Below are positions 35,875 through 45,625 of a stretch of 64,000 bases of DNA, piece by piece (the first letter of the stretch is position 1; each line of letters starts with the position of its first letter). Source of the stretch: Gaiellasilicea sp963811885 (GTDB lineage Bacteria; Actinomycetota; Thermoleophilia; Gaiellales; Gaiellaceae). The translations under genes were made by a program, and so were the position numbers. Location: NCBI GenBank assembly GCA_963811885.1, contig CAWETB010000014.1, positions 186,001 through 250,000 of the forward strand, read 5' to 3'. The notes below the pieces were generated by a model that had not been told where the DNA came from, ran no database searches, and was given only the letters and a program-made list of their open reading frames with translations.

Positions 35875-36891
35875 TCAGGTCAGGGCCAGCTCGGTGTCCG
35901 CGTCGAAGAGATGCAGCTTGTCGCGGGCGATCGAGAACTGCTGCTCCTCACCCGGCGCCAGCCGCTGTTCCACCGGCAGCTTCGCCAGCAGCGACTGATC
36001 GCGTGCGGCCAGGTGGACCAGCTGCTCGTCGCCGAGATACTCGACGACCTCGACCGTCGCGGAGAAGTGCGCCGCGTCCGCGTGCCCGTTGCCGACCGAC
36101 ACGTGCTCCGGCCGGAAACCCGCGAGCTGCCCCGACAGTCCCGCGCCCTCCATGAACGTGGCCGGCACGACGTTCATCGCGGGCGAGCCGATGAACCGCC
36201 CGACGAAGACGTTCGTCGGCGTGGTGTAGAGCTCCTCCGGCGTCCCCACCTGCTGTAGCAAGCCCTGCCTCATCACGGCGATCCGGTCGCCCATCGTCAT
36301 CGCCTCGATCTGGTCGTGCGTGACGTAGATCGTCGTCGTCGAGAGCCGGCGCTGCAGCTTCAGGATCTCCGCCCGCGTCTGGACGCGAAGGGCTGCGTCG
36401 AGGTTCGAGAGCGGCTCGTCCATCAGAAACGCCTCGGGCTCGCGCACGATCGCGCGGCCGAGCGCGACGCGCTGGCGCTGGCCGCCCGACAGCTGCTTCG
36501 GCTTGCGCTTGACCAGGTCGGCCAGGTCGAGGATCTCGGCGGCGCGCTGAACGCGCCTGTCGATCTCCGGCTTCGCGACCTTGTGGTTGCGGAGGCCGAA
36601 CGCGAGGTTGTCGTACACGGTCATGTGCGGATAGAGCGCGTACGACTGGAAGACCATCGCGATGTCGCGCGAGCCAGGGGCGACGTTGTTGACGACGAGG
36701 TCGTCGATCAGGATCCGCCCCGACGTGATGTCCTCGAGGCCGGCCAGCATCCGCAGCGCCGTCGACTTGCCGCAGCCGGACGGACCGACGAGGACGAGAA
36801 ACTCGCCGTCCGCGACCTCGAGCGACAGGTCGTCGACGGCGATCGTCCCGTCGAAGCTCTTGGTGACGTTCTCGAAGCTGACGCGTGCCAT
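35875..36891 (-). CDS. Sugar ABC transporter ATPase, UgpC/MsmX-like
   Basis: A 338-residue importer ATPase: Walker A GPSGCGKSTALR, signature LSGGQRQRVALGRAI, Walker B AFLMDEPLSNLD, switch histidine in IYVTHDQIEAMTMG, and a C-terminal TOBE/regulatory domain with GFRPEHVSVGNG. It is the last gene of a minus-strand carbohydrate importer operon, 3 nt after the YesL-like gene. No frameshift. ATPases of this type can serve several sugar importers. Confidence 0.93.
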   Translation of the reverse strand: MARVSFENVTKSFDGTIAVDDLSLEVADGEFLVLVGPSGCGKSTALRMLAGLEDITSGRILIDDLVVNNVAPGSRDIAMVFQSYALYPHMTVYDNLAFGLRNHKVAKPEIDRRVQRAAEILDLADLVKRKPKQLSGGQRQRVALGRAIVREPEAFLMDEPLSNLDAALRVQTRAEILKLQRRLSTTTIYVTHDQIEAMTMGDRIAVMRQGLLQQVGTPEELYTTPTNVFVGRFIGSPAMNVVPATFMEGAGLSGQLAGFRPEHVSVGNGHADAAHFSATVEVVEYLGDEQLVHLAARDQSLLAKLPVEQRLAPGEEQQFSIARDKLHLFDADTELALT

Positions 36892-36894
36892 GGA

Positions 36895-37547
36895 TCAGGC
36901 CTCCGTGAGCGGTTGCGGCGGGAGCGCGAATCGCGCTGCGGCGAGGAACGAGTAGGCGACGGTGAGGGTGAGCAACGGCAGGAGCGCGGCCAGAGCGCCG
37001 AGCACGTTCACGAGCAGCAGGCAGCAGGGCGAGCGCGAGCGCGGCGCTCGGGCGGCCGGTGAGCGTCCGCAGCGCGTCGCCGAGCACCTGACGGAGCGGT
37101 ACGCTCGCGCTCCGCGACCGCCAGCGGCCAGAGCACGAGCTGGTAGACGCAGAAGAGCCCGAGCAGGTACGCGAGCACGAATGCGAGCGGCCACGTGAAC
37201 GTCGACGTGCCGCCGTAGGCGCGGACACCGATCAGGCCGGCGAGGACGACCACGCCGGACAGTGCGGCGAGGACGAGCCCGCGGCGCCAGTGCAGGACGA
37301 GCCCGGCTGCAGCGTCGTGGAGCGAGAGCTCCCCCTCGCGCACCAGCGACACGGCGCAATGCATCATCGCGGCGGCGAGTGGGCCGAGCAGGAGGAGCAG
37401 CAGGAGCGCGGGCGCCCAGAAGCTCGCCGCCGCGAGAATCGCCAGCACGCAGAGCGAGAGGACCCCGTTCAGCACCACGAGCCGCCACGAGTGCTCGTAG
37501 AAGTCACGCAGGGCGCCGCGGAGCGAGGTCGAGACCGACACCGTCAT
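36895..37547 (-). CDS. DUF624/YesL-like membrane protein; two frameshifts
   Basis: About 217 residues with five to six hydrophobic segments, starting MTVSVSTSLRGALRDFYEHS and containing VLNGVLSLCVLAILAAASF and AFVLAYLLGLFCVYQLVLWP. YesL-like proteins commonly sit in sugar ABC operons, as here between permease and ATPase. Extra bases near 37100 and 37022 break the frame (653 nt minus 2 is divisible by three). The end reads PPQPLTEA. ATG overlaps the permease stop. Function of the family is not established; a role in transporter assembly or regulation is inferred from context. Confidence 0.7.
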
Positions 37548-38419
37548 CCCTTGACACCGCTCGAGACGACGCCGGAGATGAAGTAGCGCTGGAAGACGAC
37601 GTAGATGAGCGCGATCGGCAGGATCGCGATCACGCTCGCGGCCATCAGCTGCGGCCAGAGCGTCTGGTACTGGAAGCGGAGCTGAGCGAGCCCGAGCTGG
37701 AGGGTGTACCGGTCCGGGTCGCCGAAGCCGAGGATGATCAGCGACCAGAAGAACTCGTTCCACATCCCCTGGAACGTGAGGATCGTCACCGCGGCGAGCG
37801 CCGGCGTGGCGAGGGGGAGCATCACGCGCCAGTAGGTCTTGAAATAGCCGGCGCCGTCGAGCTTCGCCGCCTCCTCGAAGTCCTTCGGGATCGTCAGGAA
37901 GTACTGACGCATCAGGAACAGGTTCGCCGCCAGCACGAGGTTGATCGCGATGAACCCCTGGAACGTCCCGACCAGGTGCCAGTTGGTGAGCATCTGGAAG
38001 ACGGGTACCAGCCGTAGCTGATCCGGGATCATCAGCGTCGCCAGCACGGCGAGGAACAGGAACTCCCGGCCCGGGAAGCGCAAGCGGGCAAACGCGTACC
38101 CGCCGAGCGAGCCGAGGAGGACGTTGGCCACGGTGATCGTCCCGGCGAGGAAGGCAGAGTTGAAGGCGTAGCGGGCGAAGTTGTAGTCGGTCAGCACCTC
38201 GCGATAGGCACGGAGGCTCGGATTGTCCGGGAACAGGTCGAAGCCGACCGTCTCGGGCAGCGACTTCAGCGAGGTCGACACGGTCCAGAGAAACGGGGTG
38301 AAGTAGAGGAGCGCCGCCGCGAGCAGGAGGGCGTAGACGAGGACACGGCGGACGCGCACGGCGCGCGGCCTCCCCGGGACGACGGTGGATCGCTCGAGCG
38401 AGACGGTCTCGGTCGCCAT
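37544..38419 (-). CDS. Carbohydrate ABC transporter permease, MalG-like
   Basis: A 291-residue permease with six helices, beginning MATETVSLERSTVVPGRPRA. The EAA loop is EEAAKLDGAGYFKTYWRVML near residue 188, and the C-terminus QRYFISGVVSSGVKG is typical of MalG/UgpE. It pairs with the MalF-like permease upstream, whose TGA shares one base with this ATG. Intact. Together with the binding protein and ATPase it forms a CUT1 importer for oligosaccharides or a sugar-phosphate ester. Confidence 0.93.
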   Translation of the reverse strand: MATETVSLERSTVVPGRPRAVRVRRVLVYALLLAAALLYFTPFLWTVSTSLKSLPETVGFDLFPDNPSLRAYREVLTDYNFARYAFNSAFLAGTITVANVLLGSLGGYAFARLRFPGREFLFLAVLATLMIPDQLRLVPVFQMLTNWHLVGTFQGFIAINLVLAANLFLMRQYFLTIPKDFEEAAKLDGAGYFKTYWRVMLPLATPALAAVTILTFQGMWNEFFWSLIILGFGDPDRYTLQLGLAQLRFQYQTLWPQLMAASVIAILPIALIYVVFQRYFISGVVSSGVKG

Positions 38420-39318
38420 CAGGCGGTCTCGGCCTTGCCGAAGAGGAGCCGCTGGATCAGGGTCAGCGCGAAGATGAGCACGAACAGGGCCGTGCCGATC
38501 GCGGCCGCGTAGCCGAAGTTCACGTCCTTGATCGCCGTCTGGTAGAGGTAGAGGACGACCGTCTCCGTCGAGTAGTTCGGCCCGCCCGAGCCGCCGGACG
38601 CGATGAACGCCTGATCGAACATCTTCATCGCGCCGACGATCGAGACGACCGCGACGAAGAAGTGCGCCGGCTTCAGCAACGGGAACGTGATCTTCCAGAA
38701 CGTGCGCCAGACGCCCGCCCCGTCGATCGCCGCCGCCTCGTAGACGTCGGTCGGGATCGACTGCAGCGCCGCGAGGTAGAAGAGCATCATCGTCCCCGAG
38801 GTCGTCCAGGCGTTCAGGCCGGCGATCGCCCAGAGCGCCGTGTCGGAGTCGCCGAACCACGGCCGCTGGCCGCCGATGATCGCGTTCAGGAGCCCGTCGG
38901 CGGAGAGGATGTAGAGCGCGATCGCGGTGATCGCGGCCGAGGAGGCGAGCGCCGGGAAGTAGAAGGCGGAGCGGAAGAACGTGCGCCCGCGGATGCCCAC
39001 GTTCACGATCACCGCGACGCTGAGCCCGAGCGCCATCTGCAGCGGCACGACGACCGCGGTGTACATGACCGTGTTCTTCAGGGCCTTCCAGAAGAGGTCG
39101 TCGTGGATCAGCGTGCGGTAGTTCTCGAGCCCGAGCGTCTCGATCTTCCCGAAGACACCCCAGTCGTAGCGGCTGATGTAGAGCGCGTAGAAGAGCGGGT
39201 AGATGAAGAAGAGGACGAACACGCCCATCGGCACGGCCACGAACCCGTAGCCGACGAGCGCCTCGCGAAACCGGGCGTTGCCCGTGGAGACGGTTTTCCT
39301 TCTCGCGATGGCCGCCAC
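38419..39318 (-). CDS. Carbohydrate ABC transporter permease, MalF-like
   Basis: About 300 residues with six membrane helices and the EAA loop YEAAAIDGAGVWRTFWKITF. The N-terminus MAAIARRKTVSTGNARFREA is taken from the GTG that has GGGAGGTG 7 nt upstream; another GTG two codons earlier is possible but lies inside that ribosome-binding site. Partner of the MalG-like permease. An 87-nt gap separates it from the binding-protein gene. Confidence 0.92.
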   Translation of the reverse strand: MAAIARRKTVSTGNARFREALVGYGFVAVPMGVFVLFFIYPLFYALYISRYDWGVFGKIETLGLENYRTLIHDDLFWKALKNTVMYTAVVVPLQMALGLSVAVIVNVGIRGRTFFRSAFYFPALASSAAITAIALYILSADGLLNAIIGGQRPWFGDSDTALWAIAGLNAWTTSGTMMLFYLAALQSIPTDVYEAAAIDGAGVWRTFWKITFPLLKPAHFFVAVVSIVGAMKMFDQAFIASGGSGGPNYSTETVVLYLYQTAIKDVNFGYAAAIGTALFVLIFALTLIQRLLFGKAETA

Positions 39319-39405
39319 GTTCACCTCCCTACCCAGCTTCGGCGCCCGCGACCCCTCCGCCCGGCCACTCGGACCGGACGGAGGGAGACGGGCTCTGTCG
39401 AACCT

Positions 39406-40648
39406 CTAGCGAAGGGCGTCGTTGGCAGTGCTCTCGACCTTCTTGAGCATGCCGCTGACGGTCTGCTTGCCCTCGATCACGGCCGAGAGCTCGTTGTTCG
39501 CGGTGTCGATCACCTTCGTGAACGTCGGTGCGAACTGCCAGGGCCGGGCCGCCGGCGCGGCCGCGATGAAGTTCTCACGACCGGCGGGAGGCTTCACGTC
39601 CTTGCGGGACGGAAGCGCGAGACCCTTCGAGGTCCACGTCTTCATGCCCGGCTGCCCGACGAGGTAGCGGATCAGCTGCCACGCGGCGTCCTTGTTCTTC
39701 GCGTCGCGCGCCATCGAGTAGCTGACGGTGAAGGCGAGGTTCCCCTCCTGCTTGCCCCGCACCATCTTGTTGATCTTGAAGGCGACGTTGGGGAACGTCT
39801 CGGCCATGAACGGCACGACCCAGTTGCCCTCGAACGCGATTGCCGCCTTCTCCTTGCCGAGCGCCTCGCCGCACCAGCCGACGCCGAGCTGCGCCGGCGT
39901 TCCGGCGAGACCCTGCTTGATCAGGCCGACGTAGAAGTTCGCCGCCTGTGCGACGGCCGGGGTGTTGACGGTCGACTTCGTCTTGGCCGGGTTCAGGAAC
40001 GAGCCGCCGTTCTGGTAGACGAAGGCGAGCATCCGGTCCCAGCTCGCCGAGAGGCAGATCGGGCGACCGCCCGGGACCTTCCCTTGCAGCTTCTTCGCCG
40101 CGGCGGTGAGCTGCGCCCACGTCGCCGGCACCTTCGTGCCTGCCGCCGACAGGAGCTTGGTGTTCGTCTCCATCGCAAGCGGCGACCAGTCCTTCGGGAA
40201 GCCGTAGATCTTCTTGTCCGGCCCCGTGAAGCCGCTCAGGAGCGAGGGATAGAACTGCTCCTTCTTCAACTTGCTCTTCGCGATGTACGGATCGAGCGGC
40301 TGGAGCACCTTCTGCTTGATCCAGTCCGGCGCGACGTTCGAGTCGACGTACAGCACGTCCGGCGGGGTGCGTGCGGAGAACTTGGCCAGCATCGCCGCGG
40401 TGAAGTCGCCGGAGATCGGCGTGTAGTTCACCTTCACGGCTCGGGAACGTCTTCTCGAACCCGCGGATGACCTGCTTGAGCAGCTTCGTCTCGGTCGGGG
40501 ACGAAGCCCAGCCCGCGAGCGTCACCTCTCCGGTCGCCTGCGTGCCTGCACCGGTATCGGTCTTGCCCTCGCTCGCGGCGGCGGCGACGCACGCCATCAC
40601 GACGAGCGCGAGTACCACACCCGGCAACAAAAACTTGTTGCGCGTCAT
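39406..40648 (-). CDS. Sugar ABC transporter substrate-binding protein (family 1); one frameshift
   Basis: About 413 residues. Signal region MTRNKFLLPGVVLALVVMAC may be a lipoprotein signal (cysteine at residue 20), followed by EVTLAGWASSPTETKLLKQV. The mature domain includes VKVNYTPISGDFTAAMLAKF, PPDVLYVDSNVAPDWI, and IAFEGNWVVPFMAETFPNV, as in maltose/multiple-sugar binding proteins. The frame breaks near 40438 where an extra base separates GFEKTFP from VKVNY. First gene of the importer operon; sugar specificity is unknown. A likely promoter lies in the AT-richer 119 bp upstream. Confidence 0.9.
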
Positions 40649-40767
40649 TTGTCAGACCCTCCTCACGGCCTATCAGCAATAGTTTGAAACCAGCCGTATA
40701 TGGGCCGCGAAGACTAATACATCTCGAGAATTGGAATCGGCGGGTTCGTGCGGGCGCGGGCGCAGCC
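40649..40767 (-). promoter_or_regulatory. AT-rich promoter region of the sugar importer operon
   Basis: This 119-bp gap between the histidine-kinase stop and the binding-protein start is markedly richer in A and T than its surroundings (for example GTTTGAAACCAG, CGTATATGGG and GACTAATACATC). It contains the GAGGAGG ribosome-binding site and a small inverted repeat CTATCAGCAATAG. No clear LacI-type operator is visible. The -35/-10 pair cannot be fixed by eye. Confidence 0.45.
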
Positions 40768-41973
40768 TCAGGCCAGCGCGACGACCCTGGTCGGATCGAC
40801 GTCCGGAGCCTCGCCCGGATCCGACGTCCGCGGCAGCCAGACGACGAACGTCGCCCCCGCGCCGAGGTCGGAATGGACGTCGACCGAGCCGCGGTGTGCC
40901 TCGGCGATCTGCCGCACGATCGCGAGCCCGAGGCCGCTGCCGCCGCCCGGGCGCGAGCGGCCGTCATCGGCGCGCCAGAAGCGGTCGAAGATCCACTCCC
41001 GGTGCTCGGGCGCGATGCCGGGGCCGTCGTCGGCGACGGCGAGCCAGGCCCAGCCGTCGACCTCGCCGTGCGAGAGCCGGACGCTCGACCCCTCGGGCGC
41101 GACGCGGACGGCGTTGTCGAGCAGGTTCGTGACGGCCCGCTTGAGCACGTCGCGGTCGCCCTGCACGATCCGCCCGGGGACGACGGCCGTCTCCAGCTCG
41201 ACCGCACGAGCGGCTGCGGCCGCGGCGAACTCCTCGCGCGCATCCTCGAGCAGGGCAGCCAGCGGAACTGGCTCCCGGCCGGAGGCCGGCGCGTCGAGGC
41301 GGGCGAGCGCGAGCAGGTCGTCGGTCAGCCGCGCCATCCGGTCGATCGCGCGCTTGATCACAGCGGCCGCCGTCGCGCGGCTCTCGTCGGTCGCCTCGGC
41401 GTCGGTGAGCGCGAGGTCGAGGTTCGCCTTGATGATCGCGAGCGGCGTGCGCAGCTCGTGCGACGCATCGGCGACGAAGCGCCGCTGCGAGGCGAAGGCG
41501 AGGTCGAGCCGCGCGAGCATCGAGTCGAACGTGTCCGCGAGCCGCTTCAGCTCGTCGTCAGGCCCGTCGAGCTCGATTCGGCGCGAGAGCTCGCGCGCCT
41601 GGATCTCGCGCGCGACGCTCGTGATGTGCGCGATCGGCGCCAGCACCCTGCCGGCGATCACCCAGCCGACGGCGAGGCTGGCCACGAAGAGCGCCGCGAG
41701 CGCGCCGATCGAGTACGTGCGCAGGTTGCGGAGCGTGCGTTGGTTCACCTGGTGCTCGAACGCCTTGGCGGGGACGAACGTCTGCGCCTCGGTCTGGCTG
41801 CCGTCGTTGACCGGCACCTGCTCGACGATCACGGCCTGCGAGACCGGCTCGTTGCGGAGGCTGAGCGCCAGCCCGAAGTAGAGACCGGCGACGAGGATGG
41901 CAGCGACGCCGAAGAGGACACCGGAGTAGAGCAGCGTCAGCCGGACCCGGATCGAGCTCAGAAATGCCCTCAC
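40768..41973 (-). CDS. Membrane sensor histidine kinase
   Basis: A 401-residue kinase. Two membrane helices (about residues 11-35 and 86-108) flank a short periplasmic domain. A HAMP linker follows (RVLAPIAHITSVAREIQARE). The H-box is FVADASHELRTPLAIIKANL, the N-box LLDNAVRVAPEGS, G1 VADDGPGIAP and G2 GGGSGLGLAIVRQIAEAH. It phosphorylates the OmpR-type regulator encoded just upstream (4-nt overlap). The signal is unknown. The pair is divergent from the MoxR/VWA/HtrA operon and may control it, an inference from position. Confidence 0.95.
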   Translation of the reverse strand: MRAFLSSIRVRLTLLYSGVLFGVAAILVAGLYFGLALSLRNEPVSQAVIVEQVPVNDGSQTEAQTFVPAKAFEHQVNQRTLRNLRTYSIGALAALFVASLAVGWVIAGRVLAPIAHITSVAREIQARELSRRIELDGPDDELKRLADTFDSMLARLDLAFASQRRFVADASHELRTPLAIIKANLDLALTDAEATDESRATAAAVIKRAIDRMARLTDDLLALARLDAPASGREPVPLAALLEDAREEFAAAAAARAVELETAVVPGRIVQGDRDVLKRAVTNLLDNAVRVAPEGSSVRLSHGEVDGWAWLAVADDGPGIAPEHREWIFDRFWRADDGRSRPGGGSGLGLAIVRQIAEAHRGSVDVHSDLGAGATFVVWLPRTSDPGEAPDVDPTRVVALA

Positions 41974-42647
41974 GCGTCCTCCCTCAGCCGGTAGCCGGCG
42001 CCCTGGACCGTCTCGATCGGGCTCCCGGCGAGCTTGCGCCGCAGTGTCATCACGGTCACGCGCACCGTCCGCGTCAGCGGGTTCGCGTTCTCGTCCCAGA
42101 CGTGGGTGAGCAGATCGAACTCGGAGAGCGCCTCGCCGGGGCGGGTCATGAAGTAGCGGAGCAGCGCGAACTCCTTCGGCGTCAGCGCGAGCGGCTCGCC
42201 CGCCTGCGTCGCTTCGTGACGCGCCGGGTCGAGCTCGAGCGAGCCGACGTTGAGCGGCGCGGGGCCGCCGTCGCCGTTTCGCCGCAGCAGCGCGCGCGCC
42301 CGCGCGGCGAGCTCGCCCAGCTCGAACGGCTTGACGAGGTAGTCGTCGGCCCCGTCGTCGAGCCCGGCGATCCGGTCGTCGACGCCGCCGCGCGCGGTCA
42401 GCATCAGGATCCTCGGCTGCGGCGCGCCGTCGGCGCGCGGCTCGGCGCGGATCGCGCGGCAGACCTCCCGCCCGCCGATCGCCGGCAGGTTCAGGTCGAG
42501 GCAGATCAGGTCGTAGGGGTAGACCCGCGCCTTCAGCAGCGCCTCGTCGCCGGCGTGGGCGAGGTCGACCGCATACCCCTCGCGGCGGAGGCCCGCGGCG
42601 ATCGCGTCGGCCAGGTCCTGCTCGTCCTCGACGACAAGCACGCGCAT
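41970..42647 (-). CDS. OmpR/PhoB-family response regulator
   Basis: A 225-residue regulator starting MRVLVVEDEQDLADAIAAGL. Phospho-acceptor aspartate is in LICLDLNLPAIGG, threonine in LMLTARGG and lysine in YLVKPFELGELA. The winged-helix output domain runs from about residue 130 (LALTPKEFALLRYFMTRPGE, TVRVTVMTLRRKL). Its gene is coupled by ATGA to the kinase gene. The 89 bp separating it from moxR contain both promoters. Confidence 0.95.
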   Translation of the reverse strand: MRVLVVEDEQDLADAIAAGLRREGYAVDLAHAGDEALLKARVYPYDLICLDLNLPAIGGREVCRAIRAEPRADGAPQPRILMLTARGGVDDRIAGLDDGADDYLVKPFELGELAARARALLRRNGDGGPAPLNVGSLELDPARHEATQAGEPLALTPKEFALLRYFMTRPGEALSEFDLLTHVWDENANPLTRTVRVTVMTLRRKLAGSPIETVQGAGYRLREDA

Positions 42648-42736
42648 CCTTAACCCATCGTACTCGCCGCTTTTATCCGCGCTTTATCGCGCGGTTGCTT
42701 GACTTGCGGCACGTAACCGCGAGCAAGGAGCGTGCC

Positions 42737-43740
42737 GTGAGCGAGTCCACCGTAGAGGAGCAGCGCGAGCTGCTCGAGCAGGCGCTGTTCGAGATCAAGC
42801 GGGTGATCGCCGGGCAGGACGAGATGCTCGAGCGCGTTCTCGTCTGCCTGCTCGCCGGCGGCCACCTCCTGATCGAGGGCGTCCCCGGCCTCGCCAAGAC
42901 GCTGACGATCAAGACCACCGCTCAGGTGCTCGGCGGCAGCTTCCAGCGGATCCAGTTCACGCCCGACCTCGTGCCCTCCGACCTCGTCGGCACCCGCGTC
43001 TTCCGCCCCAGCTCGGCAGACTTCGACACCGAGCTCGGCCCGGTCTTCTGCAACTTCCTGCTCGCGGACGAGATCAACCGCGCGCCGGCGAAGGTGCAGT
43101 CGGCGCTGCTCGAGGTGATGCAGGAGCGGCAGGTCACGATCGGCAAGGAGACGCACGCCGGTTCCCTCGCCCTTCCTCGTGATGGCGACGCAGAACCCGA
43201 TCGAGTCCGAGGGCACCTACCCCCTCCCGGAGGCGCAGGTCGACCGCTTCATGCTGAAGATCCTCGTCGGCTACCCCGAGCACGACGAGGAGCTGACCGT
43301 CGTTCAGCGCTCGCTCGTCGCCGCGCCCGAGCTCCGGCGCGTGCTCGAGCTGGAGCGGCTGCGCGAGCTGCAGGAGGCCGCCGCCGCGATCTATGTCGAT
43401 CCGGGGATCATCAGCTACACGGTCCAGCTCGCGACGGCGACCCGTGATCCCGGCGCGTACGGGCTCGGCGACCTGGCGCCGTTCATCTCCTTCGGCGCCA
43501 GCCCGCGCGGCCCGATCAGCCTCGTCCAGTCGGCCAGAGCTCTCGCCTTCCTCCGCGGCCGCGACTACGTCGTCGCGCAGGACGTCGACTCGCTCGCGAA
43601 GGACGCGCTCCGCCACCGGCTCGTGCTCAGCTACCAGGCGCTGGCGGAGCAGGTCGACGCCGACAAGATCCTGGACGCGGTGCTCGAGAAGGTGACGGCG
43701 CCCGAGCTCGAGGTCGGCGAGGAGGGAGTCGGCGGCTTGA
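42737..43740 (+). CDS. MoxR-family AAA+ ATPase; frameshifts
   Basis: About 330 residues acting as a chaperone-like ATPase for VWA-domain proteins. The start GTG has AAGGAG 6 nt upstream. Walker A is LLIEGVPGLAKTLTIK, Walker B NFLLADEINRAP, and the second half holds LVMATQNPIESEGTYPLPEA and the lid region. An extra G near 43153 (CACGCCGG) breaks the frame. As printed the second frame runs straight into DUF58; a second extra base would instead end MoxR at the TGA that overlaps a TTG (TTGA). The span length modulo three fits two insertions. Confidence 0.82.
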
Positions 43741-44666
43741 CCGTCGCTCCCGAGGCGCACCCCCGCTCGCCCGACCGGCCGGGGCCGGGGCCGCTGCCGG
43801 AGACGCTGCTCCGCGCGCTCGACCTGACGATCGGGCGCCGGATCGAGGGGATGCTGGCCGGCGACCACCGCTCGTCCGTGCTCGGCCAGGGCAGCGAGCT
43901 CGCCCAGGTGCGTCCCTACGTGCCCGGCGACGACGTCCGCCGGATCGAGTGGAACGTGACCGCGCGGACCGGCGAGACCCACGTCCGCGTCGACCTCGCC
44001 GAGCGCGTGCTCGTGACCTGGCTTGCGCTCGACGTGTCCGCGTCGATGTCGTTCGGCACCGCCGAGCGGCGGAAGGCCGACGTGGCCGAAGGGGTCGCGC
44101 TCGCGCTCGGCCACCTCGCCAGCCGCCGCGGCAACAGGCTCGGCTTCGTCGCCTTCGGCGACCAGCAGTCGCGGGCGATCCCGCCGCGCGCCGGCCGGGC
44201 GGGGATGCTCGGGCTGCTGCTCGCGCTGCGCCAGGAGCCCGTGCTCGAAGGAGGCGGTGCGACGTCGCTCGGCGCGGCGCTCGGGCTGGTGGCGCGGATG
44301 GCGCAGCAGCGCTCGCTCGTCGCCGTCGTCTCCGACTTCCGCGGCCCGCGCGACTGGCGCCCGCCGCTGCTGCAGCTCGCGGGCGGCCACGACGTGCTCG
44401 CGGTCGAGATCCGCGACCCGCGCGAGGAGGCGCTGCCGAACGTCGGCGAGCTCAGGCTCGTCGATCCCGAGACCGGCCGCCAGCTCCGCGTCGACACCTC
44501 GAACGCGAAGCTGCGCGAGCGCTTCGCGGCGGCGGCGGCGGCGGAGCGGCAGGAGGTCGCGCAGGAGCTGACGTCGCTCGGCGTCGGCCACGTCGTGCTC
44601 TCGACCGAGGGCGACTGGCTGCGCCCGCTCGCGCTGCACCTGCGCCGCCGCGGAGGCAGACGGTGA
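43737..44666 (+). CDS. DUF58 domain protein (VWA-like, MoxR-associated)
   Basis: About 309 residues from a TTG start. The DUF58 core is GQGSELAQVRPYVPGDDVRR, then IEWNVTARTGETHVRVDLAE, followed by a VWA-like fold with metal-site-like ALDVSASMSFG. These proteins are obligate neighbours of MoxR and precede BatA-like proteins, functioning in assembly of surface or redox complexes. As printed it is in frame with the second half of MoxR, so a MoxR-DUF58 fusion is possible. Its TGA overlaps the GTG of the next gene. Confidence 0.82.
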   Translation: MTVAPEAHPRSPDRPGPGPLPETLLRALDLTIGRRIEGMLAGDHRSSVLGQGSELAQVRPYVPGDDVRRIEWNVTARTGETHVRVDLAERVLVTWLALDVSASMSFGTAERRKADVAEGVALALGHLASRRGNRLGFVAFGDQQSRAIPPRAGRAGMLGLLLALRQEPVLEGGGATSLGAALGLVARMAQQRSLVAVVSDFRGPRDWRPPLLQLAGGHDVLAVEIRDPREEALPNVGELRLVDPETGRQLRVDTSNAKLRERFAAAAAAERQEVAQELTSLGVGHVVLSTEGDWLRPLALHLRRRGGRR

Positions 44667-45625
44667 GCTTCCAGTGGCCGCTCGCACTGCTGGCGCTGCT
44701 GGCCGTCCCGCTCGCGATCGGCGGCTACGTCCTGCTCGAGCGGCGCCGGCACCGGCAGGCGGCGGCGTTCGCGACACCGGCGCTGGTGCCGAACCTCGTC
44801 GGCCGCAGCCCCGGCCGGCTCCGCCACCTCGCGCCCGCGCTCGCGCTGTTCGCGCTGGCGGCCCTGGCGATCGGCCTCGCACGACCGCACGCGATGATCT
44901 CCGTCAAGCAGGAGCAGGCGACCGTCGTGCTGGCGATGGACACCTCCAAGTCGATGGCCGCGACCGACGTGCCGCCGAGCAGGCTCGCGGTGGCGCAGCA
45001 GGCGGTCCGCCGCTTCCTGGACAAGCTCCCCGAGGGCTACCGCGTCGGCATGGTCTCGTTCGCGCAGAGCGCGCAGACGGTCCTCCCCGCGACGGCGAAC
45101 CGCGAGGCGGCGCAGGCGGCGCTCCGGAACCTCCGCACCGGCGACGGCACCGCGCTCGGCGAGGGGATCGCGCGGGCGATCCAGGTCGCGCAGCGGGTCC
45201 CCGCCGAGGAGGGGAAGAAGCCGCCGGCGTCGATCCTCGTCCTCTCCGACGGCGCCCAGACGCAGGGCGTGCTGGAGCCGCAGGCGGCGGCGACGCGGGC
45301 GAAGAAGCTGAAGATCCCGGTCTACACGGTCGCGTTCGGAACCGACCAGGGCGTGGTCGAGGTCGTCGACGACAACGGCTTCACGCAGCGCGTCACCGTC
45401 CCACCGGACCCGCCGACGCTGAGGAAGGTGTCGCAGACGACGGGCGGGCGCTTCTACGCCGCACCGGACGCGGCGCAGCTGAACGCGGTCTACGAGGAGC
45501 TCGGCTCGCGGATCGGCAGCGTCAAGAAGGAGCGCGAGATCACGGCGGGGTTCGCCGCGGGCGGAGCGTTCCTGCTGCTCGCCGCCGGCGCGGTCTCCGC
45601 CTTCCTCTTCGGGAGGCTGCCGTGA
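44663..45625 (+). CDS. VWA-domain membrane protein, BatA/BatB-like (first copy)
   Basis: A 320-residue protein starting VSFQWPLALLALLAVPLAIG. Two membrane helices near the N-terminus and one at the C-terminus (AGGAFLLLAAGAVSAFLFGR) enclose a VWA domain whose MIDAS is complete: VLAMDTSKSMAATD, with threonine in RTGDGTALGEG and aspartate in LVLSDGAQTQG. Acts with MoxR and DUF58 as in Bat operons. Start GTG overlaps the DUF58 stop, and its TGA overlaps the next GTG. Intact. Confidence 0.92.
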   Translation: MSFQWPLALLALLAVPLAIGGYVLLERRRHRQAAAFATPALVPNLVGRSPGRLRHLAPALALFALAALAIGLARPHAMISVKQEQATVVLAMDTSKSMAATDVPPSRLAVAQQAVRRFLDKLPEGYRVGMVSFAQSAQTVLPATANREAAQAALRNLRTGDGTALGEGIARAIQVAQRVPAEEGKKPPASILVLSDGAQTQGVLEPQAAATRAKKLKIPVYTVAFGTDQGVVEVVDDNGFTQRVTVPPDPPTLRKVSQTTGGRFYAAPDAAQLNAVYEELGSRIGSVKKEREITAGFAAGGAFLLLAAGAVSAFLFGRLP

